Part shown: one piece after another, positions 1 through 6,385 of the stretch | How the letters are laid out: every line of letters begins with the position of its first letter | How positions within the stretch are numbered: position 1 is the first letter of the stretch | Source of the DNA: Klebsiella pneumoniae | GTDB taxonomy: Bacteria; Myxococcota_A; UBA796; SXON01 | Direction of reading: 5' to 3' | Length of the DNA stretch: 48,253 nt | NCBI GenBank assembly: GCA_945867435.1 | Contig: CAMBIK010000003.1 | Span: 1-48,253 of the forward strand | Translations under genes and position numbers: made by a program | The notes under the pieces: model-generated | The model's input: the letters and a program-made list of their open reading frames with translations, nothing else | Database searches by the model: none | What the model was told of the DNA's origin: nothing

Positions 1-1
1 G

Positions 2-178
2 GAAGATCGCCTGCGGGAGCGGGAGGCGAACGGCGACTTTGGCGCCAACTTTGTCACTGATGCCCGCGCGGTTTACCGGCTCAACGACCAGCGAGCGGCG
101 CTCAAGCGCACGGTAAATCTGCGTCTTGGCAGTGCGCTGGTCGAGGAAAAGGTGCATCCGGGTACCCCTCATGGTTGA
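2..178 (+). CDS. DUF6165 family protein, 3' end only
   Basis: The reading frame is open from the window edge to a TGA at 176-178, giving 58 C-terminal residues. The tail contains [13 protein letters not shown] and then [13 protein letters not shown] recognise this from memory as the conserved end of DUF6165, a family of unknown function often found near polysaccharide or cell-surface genes. Its stop overlaps the moaC start by 8 bp, which implies a shared transcript. No function is assigned, and the N-terminal part lies outside the window. Confidence 0.7.
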   Translation, partial: EDRLREREANGDFGANFVTDARAVYRLNDQRAALKRTVNLRLGSALVEEKVHPGTPHG

Positions 179-641
179 GCTCACTCACCTCTCGCCGACC
201 GGCGAGGCCCGCATGGTGGACGTGGGAGAAAAGGAGGTCACGCGCCGGGAAGCGGTGGCCGAGGGGTTTGTGCGCATGTCGCCGGAGGCCCTCGCGGCGG
301 TGGTGGAGCGCCGGGCTCGCAAGGGGGATGTGCTCACGATCGCCCAAGTCGCCGGAATCGCCGCGGCGAAGCGAACCGGAGACCTCATTCCGCTCTGTCA
401 CCCGTTGGGGCTCGATGGCGTGGATGTGACGCTCGTGCCCATCGAAGATGGCCTGCGCATCGAGGCTTCAGCACGTTGCACCGGCAAGACGGGCGTCGAG
501 ATGGAAGCCCTGACCGCCGTGGCGATCGCGGCCCTGACCGTGATCGACATGCTCAAGGCGGTCGACAAGGCCATGCGTGTGGAGGGGGTTCGGCTGTTGC
601 GGAAGTCCGGCGGGCGTTCGGGCGACTGGGAGGCCCCGTGA
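171..641 (+). CDS. moaC: cyclic pyranopterin monophosphate synthase MoaC
   Basis: MoaC converts the (8S)-3',8-cyclo-GTP product of MoaA into cyclic pyranopterin monophosphate, the second part of the first step of molybdenum cofactor synthesis. The 156-residue protein has the family's usual length. It shows the start [18 protein letters not shown], the RKGDV lysine (K51), the LIPLCHP histidine (H77), the [13 protein letters not shown] helix (about 104-116) and the D126/K129 pair that corresponds to E. coli D128/K131. An in-frame start exists at 126, but the family N-terminus aligns with ATG 171. The stop overlaps the next start as GTGA, so translation is probably coupled to the DUF3105 gene. 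No other Moa or Moe genes are in the window. Confidence 0.95.
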   Translation: MVELTHLSPTGEARMVDVGEKEVTRREAVAEGFVRMSPEALAAVVERRARKGDVLTIAQVAGIAAAKRTGDLIPLCHPLGLDGVDVTLVPIEDGLRIEASARCTGKTGVEMEALTAVAIAALTVIDMLKAVDKAMRVEGVRLLRKSGGRSGDWEAP

Positions 642-1168
642 TCGTCCTCGCGGCGCTGTTCGGTTGCGCCACACAGCCGGAGTCAGAACATTCGGAGGTT
701 ACGGGCTCAATTCCCTGTGATTTGTGTTCCGGGCTTTGCTACGAAACCGACGCGCCGAGCGTGGGAAGCGCGCATGTGTCGGGCGATGTGGTCTACGTCG
801 ATGAGCCTCCCACCTCCGGCGATCACAACCCTTGTTGGGCGGAATGGGGGGTGCACACCGAAGAGGTGGCCGCCGAAAACTGGGTCCACAACCTGGAACA
901 CGGGGGGGTGGTGTTCCTGTACGACTGCCCCGACGACAGCTGCGTGGAAGAAGTGGCCGCGCTCGTGGCCTATGTCGAATCGCTGGCGTCGGGCACCGCG
1001 CTGCTGTCTCCGTACGCGCCCGCCGATCTGCCCTTCACCGTGCTGTCGTGGGAGCACCGTCTGGAATTGGGCTGCTTCGAGCTTCCCTCCCTTCAGGCGT
1101 TCTACACCGCGCATGTCGGCCGCGCGCCGGAAGATGTCACCTCCGGTCCAGGCGCGTCCTGCCTGTAG
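638..1168 (+). CDS. DUF3105 domain lipoprotein
   Basis: This 176-residue predicted lipoprotein starts at GTG 638, inside the end of moaC. The very short leader [10 protein letters not shown] carries a lipobox with Cys10. The body has the features I know from DUF3105: [15 protein letters not shown], then [19 protein letters not shown], then [11 protein letters not shown] near the C-terminus. The conserved histidines and cysteines suggest metal or disulfide chemistry, but no activity is established for the family. Its TAG stop forms one arm of a hairpin shared with the convergent gene downstream. Confidence 0.75.
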   Translation: MIVLAALFGCATQPESEHSEVTGSIPCDLCSGLCYETDAPSVGSAHVSGDVVYVDEPPTSGDHNPCWAEWGVHTEEVAAENWVHNLEHGGVVFLYDCPDDSCVEEVAALVAYVESLASGTALLSPYAPADLPFTVLSWEHRLELGCFELPSLQAFYTAHVGRAPEDVTSGPGASCL

Positions 1169-1183
1169 GGCGGGTCCTACAGG
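1162..1183. terminator. symmetric hairpin between convergent genes
   Basis: A perfect 7-bp stem, CCTGTAG (1162-1168) and CTACAGG (1177-1183), encloses an 8-nt G-rich loop. The stop codons of the DUF3105 gene and of the facing gene both lie in the stem. It could end transcription in both directions, but there is no long T-tract, so this is a modest call. Confidence 0.4.
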
Positions 1184-1890
1184 TCGGTTTCCAACGTGCC
1201 AGCGCCGGGACTGTCGACCAGGTCGATGGAGCCGTAGTTTCGCGGGTCCGGCAGGGTCTTCGCCCGCGTTTCCAGCGTGCCGCCGAACACGGCAATCTGC
1301 GAGCGGAGCAGCACGCCTTCGGCGCTCAGGACGAATTCGGCTCGACCGCCTTCTCCTTCCACCGCGTACTTTGTGCCCGGGACAGTCTTCCCTGCGACGG
1401 TCACGCTGACGGCTTCGCCCACCCGCAGCTCGCCTTCGAGGATGGCCCCCGTCTCGGCCACCAGGACCCCGACTTTACCCGGGGTGCCGAGGAGTCGGGT
1501 GCGACCGGGGTCGAACAAATCAAGGGTGGTGAAGGCGAGTTCCGACGCTTTCAACACCGATTCATGCAGCCCGGTGCTGTCGGCTCGAACCAACTGCCAC
1601 CCGCCGTTCGGGGCTTGGATCCCCTGCACTTCTGAACGGTCGGTGCCCACCTGAAGCGATGTGGTGAAGCTGGCGCCCCGCCCGCTGGACTGCCCGGATT
1701 GACGGCAGGTCACTTCGCCCATCGGAGAGGTGGCCTGGGTCACCACGCTGAGCACGCGTCGCTCCCCGTCGTCGCGCCGAAGGAAGCGTACTTTGACCGT
1801 GCGATCCCCCACATCCACCCCGGCCAGGAAGATGTCGTAGGCCATCGTGGACTCGTCGGCGTGGGCGAGCGTGGCGAGGAGGAACAACAT
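1177..1890 (-). CDS. secreted beta-rich protein of unknown function (DUF3108/DUF6134-like)
   Basis: The 237-residue protein begins with a short signal peptide (MLFLLATLAHA) and is otherwise made of alternating beta segments without cysteine pairs or catalytic motifs. The opening YDIFLAGVDVGDRTVKVRF and the later VAGKTVPGTKYAVEGEG resemble periplasmic DUF3108/DUF6134-type lipocalin-like proteins. That similarity is from memory and weak. It converges with the DUF3105 gene with an 8-bp gap. No Shine-Dalgarno precedes the ATG, but TAGGAT lies 7 nt upstream. Confidence 0.5.
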   Translation of the reverse strand: MLFLLATLAHADESTMAYDIFLAGVDVGDRTVKVRFLRRDDGERRVLSVVTQATSPMGEVTCRQSGQSSGRGASFTTSLQVGTDRSEVQGIQAPNGGWQLVRADSTGLHESVLKASELAFTTLDLFDPGRTRLLGTPGKVGVLVAETGAILEGELRVGEAVSVTVAGKTVPGTKYAVEGEGGRAEFVLSAEGVLLRSQIAVFGGTLETRAKTLPDPRNYGSIDLVDSPGAGTLETDL

Positions 1891-1897
1891 CGGAACG

Positions 1898-1903
1898 ATC
1901 CTA
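1898..1903 (-). promoter_or_regulatory. -10-like TAGGAT next to a start codon
   Basis: TAGGAT on the minus strand ends 7 nt before the ATG at 1890, in a leader with no ribosome binding site. The same arrangement recurs upstream of several other genes here and would fit a leaderless transcript. No good -35 is visible. Confidence 0.25.
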
Positions 1904-2086
1904 ACGTGGACTGGGGCTAGTACCGCATGGCGGGTCTGCGGCTGGGTGGGATGGGGACAGCGACACGCCGGGCGCGCTACTGGCGCGACCGCGGCTGTAG
2001 GCCGGAAACCATAGGTTGGAGCCGGGGTACCCGAGTGGATGACGCGGTAGGGGAAGGGGCGGCGAGCCCCTTCCTCGTACCATGAT

Positions 2087-2149
2087 AGTCACCCATGGCG
2101 CGTTCCGCGCCTCCCAAGTCCATGAAACGTCGGGGCGCCATGGGTGACT
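2087..2149. repeat. perfect 15-bp inverted repeat, 33-nt spacer
   Basis: AGTCACCCATGGCGC at 2087-2101 is matched exactly by its reverse complement at 2135-2149. It is the longest perfect stem in the intergenic region. There is no T-tract after it on either strand, so it does not look like a simple terminator. Confidence 0.8.
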
Positions 2150-2292
2150 GAGGAGAGGGGAGAGCCGCCGCCAAGCCGCGTTATCCACGCGGCTTGGCCC
2201 TGACGCCCGGAGCTTGCGGAGGGCGGCAGGTTGGCGGCGGTAGGGGAGAGGCCGGCGAGGCATCTCCCCCTGTTTCTGGTTAGGCCGCCGAC

Positions 2293-3762
2293 GTGAACCC
2301 ACGGGCCCTACGCGAGTCCCTGTCGCTGCTCCGCTCCAAGGAAGGGGGTGAGCCTCTGCCTCGCGGACAAGATCGGGTCGCGATGGCGTACCCCTCGCCG
2401 TACCGCGCGGGCATGTCGTCTCTCGGCTACCAGTGGATCTGTTCGATCCTGGCGGAAGCTGGTTTTGGCGTGGAGCGAGTCTTCCTGCCGGACGATGTGG
2501 AGGCCTGGCGGAACGCTCGCTTGTCGCCGCTGTCGATGGAATCCCACACGCCGCTCGGCAGCTTCCCGATCATCGCCGTGTCGGTGGCGTACGAGCTGGA
2601 GCTCGCTGGTCTGGTCGAACTTTTGCGTCTCGCGGGGGTGCCGCCGTTGCGCCGCGACCGCACCCCGGGCCACCCAAAAATCCTCATCGGCGGCCCGCTC
2701 ACGTTCTCGAATCCGCTCCCGTGCGCGCCGTTCGCCGATGCGATGCTCTTCGGGGAGGCCGAAGATGTCGTGGTTCCCGCGGTGCGCGGGTTCTTCGCCA
2801 CCGGCCGCTTGGACCACGTCGCGGAACTCCCTGGCGGCTGGGTGCCCGAGCACGGGGCTTGTGCCGTAAAGGTCGCCCGCGCCGACGATGCGCTTCTGCC
2901 CGCTCGCTCGCGCCTTTGGACGCCAGAGGCGGAGTTGACCAACATGTTCCTGATGGAAGGGGAACGGGGGTGCCACCGCACCTGCACGTTCTGCGTGATG
3001 CGGCGCAGCACCAACGGCGGCATGCGGCTGGTCACGCCCGACCGGCTGATGGACCTGGTGCCGGCCGGCGCCCCCCGCGTGGGGCTGGTGGGTGCGGCGA
3101 TCAGCGACCACCCGCAGCTTGTCGGGCTCCTGGAACGCATCATCGACAGCGGTCGGGGGGTGGGGATCTCCTCGCTTCGCGCCGATCGGGTGGCCTTGAA
3201 GCCCGACATTCCTCGCCTGTTGCGAAAGGGCGGCTACGCCACGCTGACCGTCGCGAGCGATGCGGCCAGCCAGCGGCTTCGGCGCGACCTTAGCAAGGGC
3301 ACCACGGAAGCCCATCTGCTGGCGTGTGCAGAAGCGGCGAAGGAACATGAGTATCGCGTGCTCAAGGTGTACATGATGGTCGGCGTGCCGGGCGAAACCG
3401 ACGACGACATCGAAGAGCTCATCGGCTTTACGCGGCGACTGGCGGCGATTCACCCGGTCGCCCTCGGGATCGCTCCGTTCGTACCCAAGTTCAACACGCC
3501 GCTGGACCGCCATGCGTTCGCCGGGATCAAGGTGGTGGAAGCGCGCCTCGACCGATTGCGGGAGGGCCTCAAGGGGGTCCGGGCCGAGGTGCGCCCGACC
3601 TCCGCCCGTTGGGCCTGGGTGGAATATCGCCTCGCGCAGGGCGGTCCGATAGCCGGGGAGGCGGTGCTCCAGGCCGTCACAGAGGGCGGCAGCTTCGCGG
3701 CGTGGAAGCGTGCGCTTGGGGCGGTTGGCGACGAAGACGCCGAACGTGGGGCGGTGGCCTGA
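2293..3762 (+). CDS. radical SAM protein with N-terminal B12-binding-like domain
   Basis: The 489-residue protein has an N-terminal Rossmann-like half (about 1-200) of the kind found in cobalamin-binding radical SAM proteins (AYPSPYRAGMSSLGYQWI, then IAVSVAYELEL). A radical SAM core follows, with the cluster motif GCHRTCTFC: C227, C231 and C234 in a CX3CX2C spacing. Later core signatures are ISSLRADRV and VYMMVGVPGETDDDI. The substrate is unknown. The canonical cobalamin-binding DxHxxG motif is not evident, so B12 use is uncertain. The GTG start at 2293 follows the hairpin-rich leader. Confidence 0.8.
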   Translation: MNPRALRESLSLLRSKEGGEPLPRGQDRVAMAYPSPYRAGMSSLGYQWICSILAEAGFGVERVFLPDDVEAWRNARLSPLSMESHTPLGSFPIIAVSVAYELELAGLVELLRLAGVPPLRRDRTPGHPKILIGGPLTFSNPLPCAPFADAMLFGEAEDVVVPAVRGFFATGRLDHVAELPGGWVPEHGACAVKVARADDALLPARSRLWTPEAELTNMFLMEGERGCHRTCTFCVMRRSTNGGMRLVTPDRLMDLVPAGAPRVGLVGAAISDHPQLVGLLERIIDSGRGVGISSLRADRVALKPDIPRLLRKGGYATLTVASDAASQRLRRDLSKGTTEAHLLACAEAAKEHEYRVLKVYMMVGVPGETDDDIEELIGFTRRLAAIHPVALGIAPFVPKFNTPLDRHAFAGIKVVEARLDRLREGLKGVRAEVRPTSARWAWVEYRLAQGGPIAGEAVLQAVTEGGSFAAWKRALGAVGDEDAERGAVA

Positions 3763-3839
3763 GCTTAGGGCTCAGTTGCCTGAGGGGGTGTGCCTGCGGA
3801 GAGGGGGAGAGGGCGGCCAGCCCGTTCCCCAGTTTAGGA

Positions 3840-5204
3840 TCAAATGCCGTGCGTTCGGCAGCGCTCCGCGTAGTTCTCCGGGCACTCGAGGCTCAACAGC
3901 CAGTCGCCCACCAGGGCGTCGATCGCGGGTTGGTGGGAGGCGTCGGTCGCCGCCTTGATGAGGTCGATCATCTCCTGCATCCTGGCCGTTTCACCGACGT
4001 GGGCCGTGTAGAACTCTCCGATCACGGCATCCAGTTCTTCCTGCCCGATCACGTCGGCCACCTCCTCGTAGAAGCAGGCGCCCTTCATGTAGGTCGTAAG
4101 GGACCACAGATAGTCGTTCACAAAATCGATCTCGTTGCAGGTGTCGGGCAGGACGATCGTGTTGACCAGCATCGGGTCGCGGGAGCTTTCCTCGCAGATG
4201 GGCACGAGGAAGTCGTCTACATAGTAGTCCCACTCAGACGGACCTCCGACCTGCTCCAGCGCGCGGGCGGCGATGTAGGTCGTGGTGCCTTCGGAGAGCA
4301 CGAAGTCCTCCCAGCAGGCGATGCGGACTCCATCCCCAAACCACCCATGGGCGGCTTCGTGCACCTGCGCTTCTTCGTCGTTGAAGTCGAACTTCCCGAC
4401 ATGGAAGAAGGGATGATGCTCCATGCCGCCCCAGGAGTCGGCGCCCCAGTTGACCTCAACGGTCCCGGCTTCGGGGCCGAAATTGTACGCTCCGTAGATC
4501 TGCTCAAAGTAGTCGAAGGAGGCCACGAGGTTGGCGGTGCCTGCGGTCGCGGCTTCCAGTCCGCCCGCCCCGGGCAGGTACCAGGCGGACAAGGTGGTTC
4601 CAGCGGATGTCTTCCCGAGGTCCAGCTTTGTGTAGTCCCCGACCGCCACCGCAGGGATGTAGGCTGGCCCATCGCCATGCGTGGATGTCGGGTAAATGGC
4701 CGTTAGGCCCTCCTCCACACCGACCACGCTCATCGTGAAGACGACTCCGTCTTCCATCGCAGGGTTGCAGGGAAAAAGGTTGTCGCAGTAGTACGGCCAT
4801 ACGAAGCTTACGCCCAGCGAAGGCATCCATCCATCGAACGTGGCTGGCGTTCTTGCCGGGAAGGCGTAGTCCACGACGACCGTGATGGGGTCGGGGGGGC
4901 CCGGTGCGGAGATCGAAAGAACGCCTTTCACCACATCCATCGCGACCTCTTTTCCCTCGAGGGTGACGCCCGTGAGGGTGAGCCCTGCCACGCTCAGCGT
5001 GACCTGCCCGGCCGATGGCACCACCACCAGGGTCGCCCGCCCCGTGAGGGCGGCGAGGTCGAGCGCGAGGTCGGTCGTCAGGATGTTCTGGGGACCTGGG
5101 GAATTCGTGTGCCCCGTGTCTTTCGGAGGGGTTGAGTCCTCCGTTTCCGCGCAACCGGCGAGGCTCAGCGCCAGGAGGATGAAGCTCGAGACGGAGGAGG
5201 ACAT
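3840..5204 (-). CDS. M1-type metallopeptidase lipoprotein
   Basis: The 454-residue lipoprotein starts at ATG 5204 with leader MSSSVSSFILLALSLAGC (lipobox Cys18) and an acidic Thr/Asp tether (TEDSTPPKDTGHT). A zinc site of the M1 gluzincin type is intact: HEAAH with H282, E283 and H286, then exactly 18 residues to E305. GGMEHH, before it, takes the place of the GAMEN exopeptidase motif. This is shorter than typical aminopeptidases N and is probably a surface or periplasmic peptidase; substrate unknown. A longer in-frame start at 5291 would bury the signal peptide. TAGACA lies 5 nt before the ATG. Confidence 0.8.
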   Translation of the reverse strand: MSSSVSSFILLALSLAGCAETEDSTPPKDTGHTNSPGPQNILTTDLALDLAALTGRATLVVVPSAGQVTLSVAGLTLTGVTLEGKEVAMDVVKGVLSISAPGPPDPITVVVDYAFPARTPATFDGWMPSLGVSFVWPYYCDNLFPCNPAMEDGVVFTMSVVGVEEGLTAIYPTSTHGDGPAYIPAVAVGDYTKLDLGKTSAGTTLSAWYLPGAGGLEAATAGTANLVASFDYFEQIYGAYNFGPEAGTVEVNWGADSWGGMEHHPFFHVGKFDFNDEEAQVHEAAHGWFGDGVRIACWEDFVLSEGTTTYIAARALEQVGGPSEWDYYVDDFLVPICEESSRDPMLVNTIVLPDTCNEIDFVNDYLWSLTTYMKGACFYEEVADVIGQEELDAVIGEFYTAHVGETARMQEMIDLIKAATDASHQPAIDALVGDWLLSLECPENYAERCRTHGI

Positions 5205-5331
5205 TTGGGTGTCTATCCTTGCAGGATCAAAGTCAGCCTGCGATCGTGATCCGAAAAAGTGGACACCTTCACCAAGGATTGTTGCGGCCACGCGGCAGAA
5301 GGTGCCGGAGAAGAAGAGCCCGCGAGGGCCC

Positions 5332-5550
5332 CTATGGGAGCAGCCCGGTCCGATCGAGCTGGGCTTCGACGAGGCCCGACACCGCGTCGTCGAGCAGGCC
5401 GTGGAAGTAGGTGCCCGCAGCCAGGCCCGACACCGCGCCGTCGTTCCCTACGAGCGCCTTCGCGGCTTGGGTACGCCCGTGGTGAATCTCGTAGCCCTCG
5501 ACGACCAATCCCGCCGCCCTCCGGAGGGTGCTTGAAGTCGTAGAGCGCAT
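5332..5550 (-). pseudogene. cobyric acid synthase (CobQ/CbiP) C-terminal fragment
   Basis: This 72-residue frame matches only the end of the glutamine amidotransferase domain of cobyric acid synthase. VEGYEIHHGRT carries the late active-site histidine region, followed by DGAVSGLAAGTYFHGLLDD. A complete CobQ is about 480-500 residues, and nothing upstream in any frame supplies the synthetase or the catalytic Cys domain. It begins directly after a terminator, so it is probably untranscribed debris. No other cobalamin genes are present. Confidence 0.55.
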
Positions 5551-5561
5551 CTTTGCTGCGC

Positions 5562-5607
5562 AAAAAAGCGAAACGCCTACTCTCGAACAAGTCGAAAGTG
5601 GGCGTTT
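5562..5607 (-). terminator. intrinsic terminator with degenerate tRNA 3' end (copy A)
   Basis: On the minus strand AAACGCC (5607-5601) pairs with GGCGTTT (5577-5571), and six T residues follow at 5567-5562. The segment 5600-5619 matches 6141-6160 beside tRNA-Asp at 19 of 20 bases, including the encoded CCA complement. Upstream, GTTCGAAC at about 5633-5640 looks like a decayed T-loop, but no cloverleaf can be completed. Confidence 0.6.
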
Positions 5608-5719
5608 GCTTCATGGCGGGGTGTACTGGAAACAGTTCGAACTTCTTGCTTCGCCCCGGAGTCCGAGGTTCGCGCTAAAATAAGTAAGTATAAGCTCATC
5701 ATGTCGCCATTACTTTCGG

Positions 5720-5995
5720 TCATCGGGCGATCCTGAGGCCGAGTGATTCGTAGGCGCCGAGCCGGCCATCGGCCGTCAGCAATGCTACCCCCTCCACGAG
5801 CGCCTGCGAGACCAGCATCCGATCGAAAGCGTCGCGATGGCCGGGGTCGGGGTACGGCAACTCCGCGCGAGCACGGCGCACCAGCGCGTCGACCACGAAG
5901 GCAGACACAGATTGGTGCTCCGCCGCGGCCGCCTGCTCGATCAGGCGCTTCTGCTCAGGGTCGATACGGAGTTCCAGTCGGGCGACGCCAGCCAT
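5720..5995 (-). pseudogene. chimera of DUF1778-type antitoxin and PIN-toxin C-terminus
   Basis: The first half of this 91-residue frame (RLELRIDPEQKRLIEQAAAA, then SVSAFVVDALVRRA) resembles a DUF1778/TacA-type ribbon-helix-helix antitoxin. The second half (HRDAFDRMLVSQALVEG, then ALLTADGRLGAY) is the C-terminal third of a VapC-type PIN ribonuclease with its conserved D-R-L/M and LTAD elements. The toxin's N-terminal catalytic acids are missing. An in-frame deletion joining neighbouring antitoxin and toxin genes explains this best. ATG 5995 is preceded by AAGAGG at good spacing, so it may still be translated. A novel small regulator is the alternative. Confidence 0.6.
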
Positions 5996-6103
5996 TGCAA
6001 CCTCTTGTACGGCATGCACGGCACATCGAGAGTGTCGTCAAGGACAATCTGCGTTGACCGGGGCACGGGATGCACGGACTAGCAGAGTACCGGTTCGCAG
6101 TTC

Positions 6104-6148
6104 AAAAAGTGAAACGCCCGTCTCCGCACTTGGCGAAAACGGGCGTTT
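6104..6148 (-). terminator. intrinsic terminator of the tRNA operon (copy B)
   Basis: On the minus strand a perfect 10-bp stem AAACGCCCGT/ACGGGCGTTT (6148-6139 and 6121-6112) is followed by CAC and a run of five T at 6108-6104. It starts 6 nt after the encoded CCA of tRNA-Asp. Confidence 0.85.
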
Positions 6149-6154
6149 GCTTGA

Positions 6155-6231
6155 TGGCGGAGCGGACGGGACTTGAACCCGCGGCCTCCAGCGTGACAGG
6201 CTGGCGTTATAACCGACTTAACTACCGCTCC
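6155..6231 (-). tRNA. tRNA-Asp (anticodon GTC)
   Basis: The minus strand folds into a full cloverleaf with acceptor GGAGCGG/CCGCTCC, anticodon loop CTGTCAC (anticodon GTC) and T-arm GCGGGTTCAAGTCCCGT. The discriminator is G, the aspartate identity base, and CCA is encoded. It lies 18 nt downstream of tRNA-Val in the same direction. Confidence 0.95.
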
Positions 6232-6249
6232 ATGCACTCGTCGGGAGGG

Positions 6250-6322
6250 TGGGCGGAACAGGGCTCGAACCTGCGACCCGGAGCTTGTAAAGCTCCTGCT
6301 CTTCCGACTGAGCTATCCGCCC
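6250..6322 (-). tRNA. tRNA-Val (anticodon TAC)
   Basis: The minus strand gives acceptor GGGCGGA/TCCGCCC, D-arm TAGCTCAGTCGGAAGAGC, anticodon arm GGAGC-TTTACAA-GCTCC (anticodon TAC) and T-arm GCAGGTTCGAGCCCTGT, with discriminator A. CCA is not encoded here, unlike in the neighbouring tRNA-Asp. It is the first gene of a two-tRNA operon. Confidence 0.95.
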
Positions 6323-6344
6323 GAGGTTCCCCGCGGGCGCCGCA

Positions 6345-6373
6345 TATGTAGTGCGCGCCCTCAGGGGTGTCAA
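6345..6373 (-). promoter_or_regulatory. promoter of the tRNA-Val/tRNA-Asp operon
   Basis: A consensus -35 TTGACA (6373-6368) is separated by 17 bp from a -10-like TACATA (6350-6345). The GC-rich segment that follows resembles the discriminator of stringently controlled stable-RNA promoters. The expected start lies about 15 nt before tRNA-Val. Confidence 0.65.
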
Positions 6374-6385
6374 GTTGAAGCGAGG

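Larger units (their letters stand above)
1891..2292. other. 402-bp divergent intergenic region rich in hairpins
   Basis: No convincing protein is encoded here. The region holds at least four inverted repeats: GGAAGGGGC/GCCCCTTCC at 2052-2074 with a 5-nt loop; a perfect 15-bp repeat at 2087-2101 and 2135-2149 with a 33-nt loop; an 11-bp repeat at 2170-2180 and 2188-2198 with a 7-nt loop; and GGGGAGA/TCTCCCC at 2243-2269. It separates the divergent genes at 1890 and 2293. It could be a structured non-coding RNA, a long 5' leader of the radical SAM gene, or a decayed repeat element. I recognise no known RNA family in it. Confidence 0.5.
5205..5719. other. gene-poor scar region with decayed fragments
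   Basis: These 515 bp contain no intact gene. From right to left they hold an AT-rich patch (about 5674-5712) unlike the surrounding GC-rich DNA, a degenerate tRNA-like 3' end, a terminator, and a cobQ 3' fragment. The stretch 5205-5331 shows nothing recognisable except the start-proximal TAGACA of the peptidase gene. The mix of fragments next to tRNA genes suggests repeated insertion and deletion. Confidence 0.5.

Noticed and set aside
1915..2292. Cobalamin riboswitch, RNase P RNA, tmRNA or SRP RNA
   Set aside because: None of the conserved core sequences of these RNAs could be found on either strand; only generic hairpins are present.
1901..2302. 133-codon open frame on the minus strand in the intergenic region
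   Set aside because: It is Pro/Arg/Ser-rich without protein-like features and lies across strong inverted repeats. It looks like a chance frame in GC-rich DNA.
5610..5700. A functional tRNA gene at copy A of the tRNA terminator
   Set aside because: The T-loop-like GTTCGAAC is offset from the acceptor end and no D-arm or anticodon arm can be paired.
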